DNA of 56,259 bases from Roseiflexaceae bacterium (GCA_947450095.1 CANFUF010000008.1:1-56259), one strand, 5' to 3'; positions 19,268-28,061 are shown, counted from the stretch's first letter. The notes: a model not told the origin generated them from the letters alone. Made by a program: numbers and translations.

Positions 19268-20557
19268 ATGGAACGCTTTGTGATTGAGGGTGGGCATCGG
19301 CTGAGTGGCACGATCCGCCCAGCCGGCAACAAAAACGCCGCCCTGCCGCTCTTGGCAGCCACCTTACTAACGAGTGAGCCGGTTATTTTGCGCAATATGC
19401 CCGAAATCGGCGATGTGGTCACCAAACGTGCCTTACTCGGTGGCTTAGGTGTGCATATCTCACCGGCTGGCGATCATAGTTGGCGCTTCCATACGCCTGA
19501 AGTGCGCAACGAAGACCCCGATCCCGCCTTGGCGCGGCGCATTCGCACCTCAATCCTATTGGCGGGGCCACTCCTCGCCCGCCGCGGTCACGTGCGCTTG
19601 CCTCGCCCAGGGGGCGATGCCATCGGGCGCCGCCGCCTCGACACCCACTTCCAAGCGCTCAAAGCGCTGGGGGCCATGATCGAAATCACGCCTAGTGAAT
19701 ATGTGCTGACCTGCCACAAACTCCACGGCGCCGATATTTTTCTTGACGAAATGAGTGTCACCGGCACCGAACAAGCCATTTTGGCGGCAGTGATGGCCGA
19801 AGGGGACACCACCATCGCCAATGCCGCCTCAGAACCGCACATCCAAGATTTGTGTCACTGCCTGAACGCCATGGGTGGCAAAATCAGCGGCATTGGCACC
19901 AATTTGCTCATGATTGAAGGCGTCAGTTCGCTCCATGGTGCCGAATACGAAATCGGTCCCGATTACATGGAAGTGGGTTCGTTTATCGGGTTGGCCGCCG
20001 TCACCGGCAGCGAAATCCGCATCGCCGGCGCCCGCCCCCGTGAACACCGCATGACCAAATTGACATTGGGGCGCTTGGGGGTGCATTGGCGCGAAGAAGG
20101 TGACGACATCATCGTGCCGGGCAATCAAGAATTGCGCGTCCAAGAAGATGCCCACAACGCCATCCCCAAAATCGAATCGATGCCGTGGCCGGGCTTCCCC
20201 GCTGACCTCATCAGCATCGCCGTGGTGGTGGCAACTCAAGCGAGTGGCACGGTGCTCATCCACGAAAAACTCTTCGAAAGTCGTTTGTTTTTCGTAGACC
20301 GCTTAATCGGCATGGGCGCCAAAATCGTCTTGTGTGATCCGCACCGCGTGGTGGTCGTCGGCGCTGCCAAATTGTTTGGCGAACCCGAAGGCTTGCCCAG
20401 CCCCGACATCCGGGCCGGCATGGCCTTACTGATTGCCTCGCTGTGTGCCCGTGGCAAAAGCGTCATCCATAACATCGCCCAAATCGACCGTGGCTACGAA
20501 TCAATCGAGCAGCGCTTACAAGCATTGGGGGCCAGGATTGAACGCGCGCGCGGTTAA
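19268..20557 (+). CDS. murA: UDP-N-acetylglucosamine 1-carboxyvinyltransferase, Asp-type active site
   Basis: 429-residue MurA that catalyses the first committed step of peptidoglycan synthesis, enolpyruvyl transfer from PEP to UDP-GlcNAc in the cytoplasm. The N-terminus shows '[20 protein letters not shown]' (catalytic Lys-Asn), then '[10 protein letters not shown]' and '[15 protein letters not shown]'. The active-site loop reads PGGDAIG, with Asp117 where most MurA enzymes have the PEP-attacking Cys of PGGCAIG. The Cys-to-Asp form is known to be active but insensitive to fosfomycin in mycobacteria and chlamydiae. AAGGAG overlaps the stop of the upstream protease gene, so translation is probably coupled. 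The small membrane protein gene overlaps its 3' end. Confidence 0.95.
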   Translation: MERFVIEGGHRLSGTIRPAGNKNAALPLLAATLLTSEPVILRNMPEIGDVVTKRALLGGLGVHISPAGDHSWRFHTPEVRNEDPDPALARRIRTSILLAGPLLARRGHVRLPRPGGDAIGRRRLDTHFQALKALGAMIEITPSEYVLTCHKLHGADIFLDEMSVTGTEQAILAAVMAEGDTTIANAASEPHIQDLCHCLNAMGGKISGIGTNLLMIEGVSSLHGAEYEIGPDYMEVGSFIGLAAVTGSEIRIAGARPREHRMTKLTLGRLGVHWREEGDDIIVPGNQELRVQEDAHNAIPKIESMPWPGFPADLISIAVVVATQASGTVLIHEKLFESRLFFVDRLIGMGAKIVLCDPHRVVVVGAAKLFGEPEGLPSPDIRAGMALLIASLCARGKSVIHNIAQIDRGYESIEQRLQALGARIERARG

Positions 20558-20816
20558 TACCATCAGCACCACCTGCATCATTGGCGCCACGCTCATGCTC
20601 AGCCGCATGACGTTGCTCCTGTTTGCGGCCCGCCCCGACAACTTCGGGGTGCAGGTGGTGTTGTGGGTGTCGCAATGGCTTTATCTGCCGTTTAGCTGGC
20701 TCGATGCCGGCCAACCACTCTATGGCGCGCGCTTCGAACGGGGCGCGCTTCTGGCCACACTCATCTGCATCGTCATCACCTGGCGCCTCAACCGCGCATC
20801 TACATCCCCGGCGTAG
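20538..20816 (+). CDS. Small two-helix membrane protein (YggT-like in general layout)
   Basis: 92 residues if initiated at TTG 20538, which overlaps the murA 3' end by 20 bp and is preceded by a G-rich stretch. Two hydrophobic segments are visible: '[21 protein letters not shown]' and '[13 protein letters not shown]', with '[12 protein letters not shown]' between them. It is not assigned to a family with confidence; the layout recalls YggT-type integral membrane proteins. An in-frame ATG further in (LMLSRM) would remove part of the first helix. The overlap suggests co-translation with murA. Confidence 0.55.
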   Translation: MNARAVNTISTTCIIGATLMLSRMTLLLFAARPDNFGVQVVLWVSQWLYLPFSWLDAGQPLYGARFERGALLATLICIVITWRLNRASTSPA

Positions 20817-20891
20817 CCTGCCTATTCACCTTCCATGCGGTGTACTTTTTTATGGAAAAAAATAAAGCGGGTGAGCGGTGAATAAACAAAA

Positions 20892-20918
20892 CCGCCTCAC
20901 GCACCATGCGCGAGGCGG
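20892..20918 (-). terminator. Rho-independent terminator of the purH-hisIE operon
   Basis: CCGCCTC-x-CGCA pairs with TGCG-x-GAGGCGG around a CCA loop; reading leftward the stem is followed by TTTTGTTTATT. It lies 20 bp past the hisIE stop. Confidence 0.8.
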
Positions 20919-20938
20919 AAATGAGCCTACACCCCCAT

Positions 20939-21562
20939 TTAGTCAGTTGTCGAATGGCGACGGGCTAATTCAGCCATAATCATGTCGAGCGATACGCCTT
21001 GGTTGGTGAGCAACACCAACGTATGATACAAGAAGTCGGCAGTTTCCCAGGTCAACTCGGCATCCGAGTTGTTTTTGGCGGCAATAATCATTTCGGCCGC
21101 TTCTTCACCGATTTTTTTGCCGATGCGATCAACCCCACCCGTAAAGAGCTTGGTGGTATACGAGCCTTCGGGCATTTGTTGTTTGCGTGCGACCACCAAA
21201 TCAGACAAGCGTCCCAGCATACTGAGGGGTGGCACACGCTGGTCAGTTGCTTGACCATCGATTTGCCAGGCAAAACACGAGGGTGTACCAGTGTGGCAGG
21301 TAGGACCGATGGGCAATGCCAAAACCAACAAGGCATCGCTGTCGCAATCACGGCGGACTTCCACAAAGCGCAAAAAATTGCCCGACGTTTCGCCTTTGAC
21401 CCACAGTTGTTGGCGACTGCGACTAAAAAAAGTCACATTGCCACTCGCTTGGGTTTGGGCCAGCGCATCGGCATTCATGTAGCCGAGCATCAAGACTTCG
21501 CCACTATGGGCGTGTTGCACAATGGCAGGAATCAACCCATTGGCGTCGTAGAGTAGTGTCAT
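20939..21562 (-). CDS. hisI: Bifunctional phosphoribosyl-AMP cyclohydrolase / phosphoribosyl-ATP pyrophosphohydrolase
   Basis: 207-residue HisIE fusion catalysing steps 2 and 3 of histidine synthesis. Residues 1-110 are the cyclohydrolase: 'VLMLGYMNADAL', 'WVKGETSGN', 'DCDSDALL' (metal-binding acidic residues) and the zinc cysteines in CHTGTPSCF. Residues about 120-205 are the all-helical MazG-like pyrophosphohydrolase, with 'RIGKKIGEEAAEMIIAAKN' and 'ADFLYHTLVLL'. It starts only 3 bp after the purH stop and is the last gene of a three-gene leftward operon. The neighbouring purH recycles AICAR, the by-product of histidine synthesis, which gives the pairing a metabolic logic. Confidence 0.95.
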   Translation of the reverse strand: MTLLYDANGLIPAIVQHAHSGEVLMLGYMNADALAQTQASGNVTFFSRSRQQLWVKGETSGNFLRFVEVRRDCDSDALLVLALPIGPTCHTGTPSCFAWQIDGQATDQRVPPLSMLGRLSDLVVARKQQMPEGSYTTKLFTGGVDRIGKKIGEEAAEMIIAAKNNSDAELTWETADFLYHTLVLLTNQGVSLDMIMAELARRHSTTD

Positions 21563-21565
21563 AGA

Positions 21566-23086
21566 TTAATGCCTAAAATGACGGCGGCCAGTACAAATCA
21601 TGGCCACTCCGAGGCGATTGGCTGCCGCAATGACATCATCATCACGCATTGAGCCACCTGGTTGCACGATGGCGGTGACACCGGCGGCTGCAGCCGTTTC
21701 GATGCCATCGGGGAATGGGAAAAAGGCGTCACTGGCCATTACACAGCCTTGCAACGAAATACCAGCCCGGCCGGCTTTTTCGACGGCAACGCGGGCACTG
21801 TCGACCCGACTCATCTGCCCCGCCCCAACTCCCAACGTGCGATTAGGAGCAGTATACACAATTGCGTTGGACTTGACATGCTTGACCACCCGCCACGCAA
21901 AGCGCAAGGCGGTTAATTCTTCAGCCGTCGGTTGGCGTTGCGTCACACAATCCCATGATTCACCCCGTGGTAGCTCGCGATCGGGCTGTTGCACGAGGAA
22001 GCCACCCGGTACCGAATGTACCAACGCCTGCTGATCAGCGGCAATGGCGCGCTTGGCAATCACCAAGCGGCGGTTCTTTTTTTGTTGGAGCAATGCCAAT
22101 GCATCAGGGTCAAATGCCGGTGCGATGATGATTTCCGAGAAAATCTCGTCAATCGCCTGCGCCAACGGCAAATCCAACCTAGCATTCAAGGCAATCACGC
22201 CGCCAAAGGGCGCTTCGCGGTCAGTAGCAAAGGCCCGTTGCCAAGCTTCGAGTGGGGTGGCACCAATGGCCACGCCACATGGGTTGGTGTGCTTGACGAT
22301 GGCGAGGGCGACCCCTTCGCTGGGGTCGAATTCTTCGATGAGCTCTTGGATGGCGGCAATATCGAGGATGTTGATATACGACAATTCTTTGCCGTGTAAG
22401 ACCTGGAAGATGTCGTCGAATGCGCCGTACAACGCACCCGCTTGATGGGGGTTTTCGCCATAGCGCAACACCCGGGCCTTGGGCACATGGATGGTGAGTG
22501 CATCGGGCAAGCTTTTGGCGGGGGCGAGGTAATTCGCGATTGTTGCGTCATACGCCGCCGTATGGGCGTAGGCTTTGGCAGCCAAGGCGCGCCGGAATTC
22601 GAGTGGTACCACACCCTGTTGCAACGCCGCAATAATCGCCGCATAATCATCGGGGGACACTACGGGCAATACCGACGCATGGTTTTTGGCACTGGCGCGA
22701 ATCATCGCCGGCCCACCAATGTCGATTTGTTCGATGGCTTCATCCTCTGTGACCCCCGGCTTGGCAATGGTTGCCGCAAAGGGATAGAGATTGACGGCCA
22801 CGATATCAATTGGGGTGATTTGGTATTCCTGCAAGGTCTGCATATGGCTGGCCAAATCACGGCGCGCCAAAATGGCGCCGTGGATAGCGGGATGCAAGGT
22901 TTTGACCCGACCATCGAGGATTTCGGGGAAGCCGGTCAATTCGCTCACGCTGTGCACGGCAATACCAGCAGCAGCAATTGCTGCTTTGGTATTGCCGGTA
23001 GAATAAATGTCAACACCGAGTGCGCCTAATTCCCGCGCAAAGTCGACAATGCCCCGTTTATCCGATACGCTCAGTAATGCGCGCAT
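21566..23086 (-). CDS. purH: Bifunctional AICAR transformylase / IMP cyclohydrolase
   Basis: 506 residues catalysing the last two steps of purine synthesis, AICAR to FAICAR to IMP. The N-terminal IMP cyclohydrolase (MGS-like) domain starts 'RALLSVSDKRGIVDFARELG' with 'STGNTKAAIAAAGI' and 'TGFPEILDGRVKTLHPAIHG'. The transformylase domain shows 'LRYGENPHQAGALYG', the catalytic 'VKHTNPCGVAIG' (Lys-His) and 'SDAFFPFPDGIETAAAAGV' near the C-terminus. It is sandwiched between a small HTH gene (3-bp gap upstream) and hisIE (3-bp gap downstream). Confidence 0.97.
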   Translation of the reverse strand: MRALLSVSDKRGIVDFARELGALGVDIYSTGNTKAAIAAAGIAVHSVSELTGFPEILDGRVKTLHPAIHGAILARRDLASHMQTLQEYQITPIDIVAVNLYPFAATIAKPGVTEDEAIEQIDIGGPAMIRASAKNHASVLPVVSPDDYAAIIAALQQGVVPLEFRRALAAKAYAHTAAYDATIANYLAPAKSLPDALTIHVPKARVLRYGENPHQAGALYGAFDDIFQVLHGKELSYINILDIAAIQELIEEFDPSEGVALAIVKHTNPCGVAIGATPLEAWQRAFATDREAPFGGVIALNARLDLPLAQAIDEIFSEIIIAPAFDPDALALLQQKKNRRLVIAKRAIAADQQALVHSVPGGFLVQQPDRELPRGESWDCVTQRQPTAEELTALRFAWRVVKHVKSNAIVYTAPNRTLGVGAGQMSRVDSARVAVEKAGRAGISLQGCVMASDAFFPFPDGIETAAAAGVTAIVQPGGSMRDDDVIAAANRLGVAMICTGRRHFRH

Positions 23087-23089
23087 GAA

Positions 23090-23395
23090 TTATGCATCCT
23101 TGATACGGCGCTTGCGCGTCACAGGAACAATTTTGTTGGTCTTGGGGGGACGACCAGTGCGAATCATCCGCAAGGCATGCACCAAGGCTTCGAGTGATTT
23201 GTCGGCCCAACCATAAATCGTCGGTCGACTCTTGTCCAATGCAATCGCAATCTGGGTGACATTTGTGCGATAATCAGGGTCGAATGTCGCAAGATGCACC
23301 CGCGCCGTAGCGATAATTTGTTGGATTTCATCTGGGGTAAGATCAAGGTCGGCAATCAGTTTTTTAGCGCGGCGATTCTGCTCTAGATTATCCAT
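23090..23395 (-). CDS. Small helix-turn-helix protein leading the purH-hisIE operon
   Basis: 101 residues; family not recognised. The middle contains a likely helix-turn-helix, TNVTQIAIALDKSRPTIYGW (about 47-66), followed by a helix and a very basic tail (RTGRPPKTNK...TRKRRIKDA). The N-terminal half is helical and acidic. The ATG at 23395 is preceded by GGAG at the right distance; a TTG at 23407 is possible but would consume that ribosome binding site. It is the first gene of the operon, 3 bp before purH, so an autoregulatory or purine-linked DNA-binding role is plausible. That is inference. Confidence 0.75.
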   Translation of the reverse strand: MDNLEQNRRAKKLIADLDLTPDEIQQIIATARVHLATFDPDYRTNVTQIAIALDKSRPTIYGWADKSLEALVHALRMIRTGRPPKTNKIVPVTRKRRIKDA

Positions 23396-23429
23396 CTCCG
23401 GCTCCAATCATTTACACGGTACAGGTTTC

Positions 23430-23459
23430 TTGACTTCGTTATTTATTGTACAATATAAT
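23430..23459 (+). promoter_or_regulatory. Predicted promoter of the two-component operon
   Basis: TTGACT (23430-23435), an 18-nt spacer and a perfect TATAAT (23454-23459) lie about 80 bp before the histidine kinase start. The direct repeat AAATGATT follows it twice. Confidence 0.6.
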
Positions 23460-23474
23460 CGTTTGTATATGCAA
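23445..23474 (-). promoter_or_regulatory. Predicted promoter of the HTH-purH-hisIE operon
   Basis: Reading leftward: TTGCAT (23474-23469), 18 nt, TACAAT (23450-23445). It overlaps the divergent promoter on the other strand, so the two operons may compete for RNA polymerase. Confidence 0.4.
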
Positions 23475-23537
23475 ATGATTTTGTAAATGATTAATCATCT
23501 CTTCATATTTCGCATTATGTTCGAATGAGGCTTACTG

Positions 23538-25160
23538 ATGTCTGAAAGTATTGCTGGAAGATTACGTCAACACGAGTCATTATTGCACATCAGTAATGCC
23601 ATGACGGCGCAATTAGACATTACCGAATTATTGTCGTTAGTCATCAATGCCGCAGTTGATTTACTGGCAGGAAATGCTGGTCTGATTGCGTTACGTGATG
23701 AATCAGGGCAGTTGCACATTAATGCAGCTGCACACATTCCCGCGGAGCGGTGGTCGGCTTTTTTGTCACTTATTGAACACTATACCGACCCAAATTATAC
23801 AAGTGTCGAAAATGATTTACAAGAATTACGTTTACTTGTAAACATGCCCCTCCGTCACGTCAACGCACTTGCAATGACTTATCATGGCACGCATATTGGC
23901 GTGATTCTCGTCTTTCGGGCCGCAGTCAACGTCGCATTTAGCGACGAAGAGCAACAATCATTAGCGGCGTTTGCCAATCAAGCAGCCATTGCCGTCACCA
24001 ACGCCCGACTTTTTCAATCACTTGTCCGCGAAAAACAACACCTCGCCGCCATTGTCGAACAAAGTATGGATGGAGTCATGATTCTCGATGCCCGTTGGCG
24101 GATCGTGGCATTCAATCATTCGATGGAACAATTCACCGGCTGGCCGCGCGACGAAGCCAATGGCCGGCCCTGCGCCGAAGTCGTAGGAATCGAAACCAGC
24201 ACTGGCGAAAACTTATGTCGTATCGATTGTCCATTACAACGCCCCCATGTGGGCTCAATTGCCCAGGCCGAAGGATGGATTACCGCCCGCGACAATCGCC
24301 GCCGCTACATCCATAGCACCTATACCATCCAACGCGATGCCCAAGAGGTGTTTGTGGGAGCAATTGTCAATGTGCGTGATATTACCCAACAAAAAATCGA
24401 ATCCGAAATGCAAAACACCTTCATTTCGGTGATTTCACATGAGCTCAAAACTCCTGTCAGTATCATTCGTGGTTATGCTGAAATGTTAGCCCGCTCTGAT
24501 GTTACCTGGCAACCTGCCCAAATCCATGAAAGTCTGCAAATCATCATCGACGAAGCCGACCGACTTACGCGTGAAATCAACAGCCTGCTCGATGTGTCAC
24601 GGATGCAGCTCAATGCCATGCAAATCGAACCAAGCACATGGCCACTCCGACCACTTTTTGAACAAATTTGTCAGCGACTGGCAGCCCGCGCCCAATTACA
24701 ACAAATCCACTTCGAAATTCGCATCCCCGACGAAATGCCCGACGTGCATGCCGACCGCGAACGCATCCGCGTCGTCTGTGAAAACTTACTCACCAATGCC
24801 ATCAAATACAGCCCAAATAGTGGCGTGGTACGCATTGCCGCTCGCACCGACAATGGCATGGCGATTGTATCCGTCAGCGATCAAGGCATCGGCATCCCCA
24901 CTGATGAACAATCCAAAATTTTCGAACGTTTTTATCGCATCGACAATCGATTACGCCGCGAAACCCAAGGCTTTGGGTTGGGGTTGTTCCTCGCCAAAGC
25001 CATCATCGAAGCGCATCATGGCCAAATCTGGGTCGAAAGCCGCGCCAACCACGGATCCCGCTTCTTCTTTTCAATTCCCCTCGCTATTGCGCGTATCAAT
25101 GGTCAAAGCAGTCCCGAGTATGATGAATTTATTGATCTCACAAAGGATAATCAATCATGA
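23538..25160 (+). CDS. Sensor histidine kinase (GAF-PAS-HisKA-HATPase)
   Basis: 540 residues with no membrane segment, hence a cytoplasmic sensor. Residues about 15-165 are a GAF domain ('ISNAMTAQLDITELLSLVINAA'). About 170-285 is a PAS domain ('EQSMDGVMILDARWRIVAFN'). The dimerisation box has the phosphorylated His301 in FISVISHELKTPVSIIRGY, and the ATPase domain has 'ENLLTNAIKYSPNSG' (N box), 'DQGIGIP' (G1), and 'GFGLGLFLAK' (G2). The PAS segment contains a short Cys pair (LCRIDCPL) that could bind a cofactor or metal. The stop overlaps the start of the response regulator gene (ATGA), so the two are co-translated and very likely cognate. Confidence 0.95.
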   Translation: MSESIAGRLRQHESLLHISNAMTAQLDITELLSLVINAAVDLLAGNAGLIALRDESGQLHINAAAHIPAERWSAFLSLIEHYTDPNYTSVENDLQELRLLVNMPLRHVNALAMTYHGTHIGVILVFRAAVNVAFSDEEQQSLAAFANQAAIAVTNARLFQSLVREKQHLAAIVEQSMDGVMILDARWRIVAFNHSMEQFTGWPRDEANGRPCAEVVGIETSTGENLCRIDCPLQRPHVGSIAQAEGWITARDNRRRYIHSTYTIQRDAQEVFVGAIVNVRDITQQKIESEMQNTFISVISHELKTPVSIIRGYAEMLARSDVTWQPAQIHESLQIIIDEADRLTREINSLLDVSRMQLNAMQIEPSTWPLRPLFEQICQRLAARAQLQQIHFEIRIPDEMPDVHADRERIRVVCENLLTNAIKYSPNSGVVRIAARTDNGMAIVSVSDQGIGIPTDEQSKIFERFYRIDNRLRRETQGFGLGLFLAKAIIEAHHGQIWVESRANHGSRFFFSIPLAIARINGQSSPEYDEFIDLTKDNQS

Positions 25161-25876
25161 CTGAACTCCGTGACAAATTAGTCCTCGTCGTTGACGACGA
25201 AGTACGCATTACTAGCATGATGCGCATGAATCTCGAAGCCGAAGGGGTGCGGGTGATTGCTGCCAGCAATGGTCGCGAAGCGCTCGATGCCATCCGCGAA
25301 GAAATCCCCGACATCGTCATCCTCGATGTGATGATGCCAGGCATGGATGGCTACGAAACGCTCCGGCGCATCCGCACGTCGTCGCAAGTGCCCGTCATCA
25401 TGCTTACCGCCAAAGACGAAGAAAACGACCGCATCAAAGGCCTCGAGCTCGGCGCAGACGATTATATCGGCAAACCGTTTAGCTACCGCGAACTCATCAG
25501 TCGCATCAAGGCGGTGTTGCGGCGCCACTACCAACCAGCTCCGTCGGCACCTGGGCATGTCGATGTCGACGAACGCCTACATATCGACTTCAACAAACGC
25601 GAGGTACTCATCAATGGCGAGCGGGTGAATTTACGCCCCACCGAATACCGCCTACTCTATCACCTCGTACAACGTGCCGGCTTTGTGATGACCCACAACG
25701 AGCTACTCGCCAAGGTGTGGGGACCCGAATACCACGACGAAACCCACTATTTACGCTTGTATGTCACCTATTTACGCCAAAAAATCGAGATTGACCCCGC
25801 CAACCCGGTCTATATTCTCACCGAACGGGGCGTGGGCTATCGCTTCAAAGACCTTGCCCCAGAAAGCATGAATTGA
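25157..25876 (+). CDS. OmpR/PhoB-type response regulator
   Basis: 239 residues. The receiver domain (1-120) has the acidic pocket 'VVDDE', phospho-acceptor Asp57 in VILDVMMPGMDG, Thr in 'MLTAKD' and Lys106 in 'IGKPFSY'. A winged-helix DNA-binding domain occupies about 145-232, with 'LRPTEYRLLYHLVQRAGFV' and 'LRLYVTYLRQKIE' ending in 'TERGVGYRF'. The four-base overlap with the kinase gene supports a cognate pair. The thioredoxin-like gene follows after 19 bp and probably shares the transcript. Confidence 0.96.
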   Translation: MTELRDKLVLVVDDEVRITSMMRMNLEAEGVRVIAASNGREALDAIREEIPDIVILDVMMPGMDGYETLRRIRTSSQVPVIMLTAKDEENDRIKGLELGADDYIGKPFSYRELISRIKAVLRRHYQPAPSAPGHVDVDERLHIDFNKREVLINGERVNLRPTEYRLLYHLVQRAGFVMTHNELLAKVWGPEYHDETHYLRLYVTYLRQKIEIDPANPVYILTERGVGYRFKDLAPESMN

Positions 25877-25895
25877 ACCTATAGAGAGCAACGAT

Positions 25896-26720
25896 ATGAC
25901 CCAATCTGCCATGCCGGCAATTATTGATGTCAATGAATCAGATTTCGAAACCAGTGTAATTGCCCAATCACACCATACTGTAGTTGTAGTCGATTTTTGG
26001 GCACCGTGGTGCGGTCCCTGCCGCATGCTGGGGCCAATCCTCGAGCGACTGGCGACGGCCGCCGACGGAGCTTGGATCCTCGCCAAAGTCAATGTCGACC
26101 ACAATCAAGGCTTGTCGCAACGCTATAGCGTGCAAGGTATTCCCGCCGTCAAGGCCTTCAAAAATGGTGCCGTGATTGAACAATTCGCCGGCGCGTTGCC
26201 TGAATCACAAATCACCACCTGGCTAAGTCGTATCGTCCCTAGCCGCCAATCGCAACAGCTGGCAGTGCTACGCGAGACCGCCCAACACAATCCAAAAGCG
26301 GTGCGCCATGAGTTGGCTAGTTTGTTCAGTGCATATCCCTATGATGATGCTGTCAAAATCACCTATGGCGGGGTGCTTGCCCGCCTCAACGACCCCCAGG
26401 CCGATGCGGTGTTGCGGAGTGTCAGCCCGCAATCGAGCCAATATGCGGCAGCCCAAGCGTGGCTGGTATTGTTGAATGAGATTCAATCGGCAGTGCTGGT
26501 GAGTACGGGGGTCGAAGAACAATTCGCCCAAGCAATGCGTACATTTATCCACGGCGACACCAGTGATACTATTGCGCAATTACTGACCTTGGTCAGCACC
26601 CACCGTCACTGGCAAGATGACACTGCCCGCAAAACATTGTTGGCCCTCTTTACCGCGCTCGGCGACGACCACCCTGTGGTACCACAAGCACGGCGCGATT
26701 TGGCGATGGCGTTGTTTTAG
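25896..26720 (+). CDS. Thioredoxin-domain protein with helical C-terminal extension (YbbN/CnoX-like)
   Basis: 274 residues. Residues about 10-112 are a thioredoxin domain with the redox-active WCGPC (Cys39/Cys42) and the cis-Pro in 'GIPAVKAF'. The C-terminal ~150 residues are helical and resemble the tetratricopeptide-like extension of YbbN/CnoX co-chaperones, which hold and transfer oxidised clients. There is no signal peptide, so it should be cytoplasmic. It is the third gene in the two-component operon, which suggests that the system responds to or controls a redox or protein-damage state; that link is inference from gene order. Confidence 0.9.
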   Translation: MTQSAMPAIIDVNESDFETSVIAQSHHTVVVVDFWAPWCGPCRMLGPILERLATAADGAWILAKVNVDHNQGLSQRYSVQGIPAVKAFKNGAVIEQFAGALPESQITTWLSRIVPSRQSQQLAVLRETAQHNPKAVRHELASLFSAYPYDDAVKITYGGVLARLNDPQADAVLRSVSPQSSQYAAAQAWLVLLNEIQSAVLVSTGVEEQFAQAMRTFIHGDTSDTIAQLLTLVSTHRHWQDDTARKTLLALFTALGDDHPVVPQARRDLAMALF

Positions 26721-26935
26721 TGTGGGCGAATAGCGGCGAATGTATTCGCCGGCATGATTCGCCCTTACGCGCCGGCATGATTCGCCCCTACCCCCCTACG
26801 CCCTGTGGGCGAATAGCGGCAAATGTATTCGCCGGCATGATTCGCCCTTACGCGCCGGCATGATTCGCCCCTACCCCCCTACCCCCGGTGGGCGAATAGC
26901 GGCGAATGTATTCGCCGGCATGATTCGCCCCTACT
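26721..26935. repeat. 83-bp tandem repeat of nested palindromes, about 2.6 copies
   Basis: Units start at 26721, 26804 and 26887 with an exact 83-bp period. The third copy is cut short by the end of the glycosyltransferase gene. Each unit carries GGGCGAAT...ATTCGCCC as an outer stem and CGGCGAAT-GT-ATTCGCCG as an inner stem, followed by a second GCCGGCATGATTCGCCC half and a CCCCTACCCCCCTAC run. It separates the convergent thioredoxin and glycosyltransferase genes and could act as a bidirectional terminator. REP- or MITE-like intergenic palindromes of similar look occur in other bacteria. Confidence 0.85.
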
Positions 26936-28061
26936 ACGCACCTACTGTCTGGCGATAAATCGCCAGACTTGCATCCACCATCTGCTGCGCGCCAAATTGC
27001 GTGTGGGCCCATCGCTGTGCCGCCTGCGCCATGGCGGCGCGGCGGGCATCGTCATTCCATAGCGTGGCGATGGCGGACGCGAGTGCCGGTACATCGGCGG
27101 GTGGGACAACAATTCCCGTTATGTCGTGTTGATTCACAAAGCTGGTTGCGGTACTCACCTCGCACGAAATCGCCGGTAAACCAGCCTGCAACGCCGCCAA
27201 CAACGCCAACCCAAAGGCCTCGGAGCGCAAATGCGACGGGAACACAAAGAGCTTGGCCACCGACTGCAAGGCCCGCACATCATCATCGGGCAACGATCCC
27301 AACCAACGCACCCGCGCACTGACCCCGAGGGATGTAGCAAGTGCGTGTAGATTGGCAGCTTCAGGGCCATCACCCACCAACGCCAAGTTAATTGTGGGCG
27401 GCAATTGGGCCAGGGCCGCAATCAAGACGTGTAACCCTTTGTAGTAGCGCAAGCGCCCCACCCACAACAGACATGACTGCGGGAATTCGGCTTGCCAATG
27501 TGCCACCCGGGCCGCATCAGGCGCAGGCGCAGGGGGCATTCCGAGCGGAATGACCTGGCATTTGGCAATAAAGGGCTGCAACCACGGCGACGAATCGCGG
27601 TATTGGGGGCTGGTCACGATAATCTGCTTTGCCCGCCGCAACGTATGGCGCAACAGCGGTGCATACAGGCGCAACAAATACTTCTGGCGAATGACATCGC
27701 TCTGATAAGTCACCACTAGCGGAATGTGTGGGAAAAGCGCCGCCACCGCATCGCCAGTGGGCCATGGCATCTGCAAATGGATGAGATCGGGGCCAAGCTG
27801 GCGTACAATAGACCAGAACCCCAACGACATCGGCGATGAGGCAATATCAATTTGACGGGCCACCCGATAGACCATCACGCCGTTGATTTGTTCTTGGGCG
27901 GGCAACAGTTGCCCGGCCGGCTGACACACCACCACCGACACGCGCATCCCCGCGGCGGCCACGCCTTCGGCGAGGGTCTGTAGATGTGATTCAATGCCGC
28001 CCATTACGGGGGCATAGTCTTTGTAAAGATAGACAATATGCACAAGAAACGTCACAGTCAT
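26934..28061 (-). CDS. Glycosyltransferase family 4 protein
   Basis: 375 residues from the ATG at 28059-28061. GT-B fold, GT4 family: N-terminal 'YAPVMGGIESHLQTLAEGV' (acceptor-side glycine loop), a middle 'LLWVGRLRYYKGLHVLIAAL', 'LALVGDGPEAANLHALA' and the donor-binding E-x7-E region 'SEAFGLALLAALQAGLPAI'. It probably transfers a nucleotide-activated hexose to a lipid or polysaccharide at the inner face of the membrane; the substrate is unknown. No clear ribosome binding site is present for this ATG, whose bases overlap the start codon of the divergent methyltransferase gene; a GTG six codons in is another candidate. The 3' end touches the palindromic repeat array. Confidence 0.9.
   Translation of the reverse strand: MTVTFLVHIVYLYKDYAPVMGGIESHLQTLAEGVAAAGMRVSVVVCQPAGQLLPAQEQINGVMVYRVARQIDIASSPMSLGFWSIVRQLGPDLIHLQMPWPTGDAVAALFPHIPLVVTYQSDVIRQKYLLRLYAPLLRHTLRRAKQIIVTSPQYRDSSPWLQPFIAKCQVIPLGMPPAPAPDAARVAHWQAEFPQSCLLWVGRLRYYKGLHVLIAALAQLPPTINLALVGDGPEAANLHALATSLGVSARVRWLGSLPDDDVRALQSVAKLFVFPSHLRSEAFGLALLAALQAGLPAISCEVSTATSFVNQHDITGIVVPPADVPALASAIATLWNDDARRAAMAQAAQRWAHTQFGAQQMVDASLAIYRQTVGA

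Noticed and set aside
26721-26935. Short CRISPR-like array
   Set aside because: The units are directly abutting with an 83-bp period and no variable spacers; they are nested palindromes.
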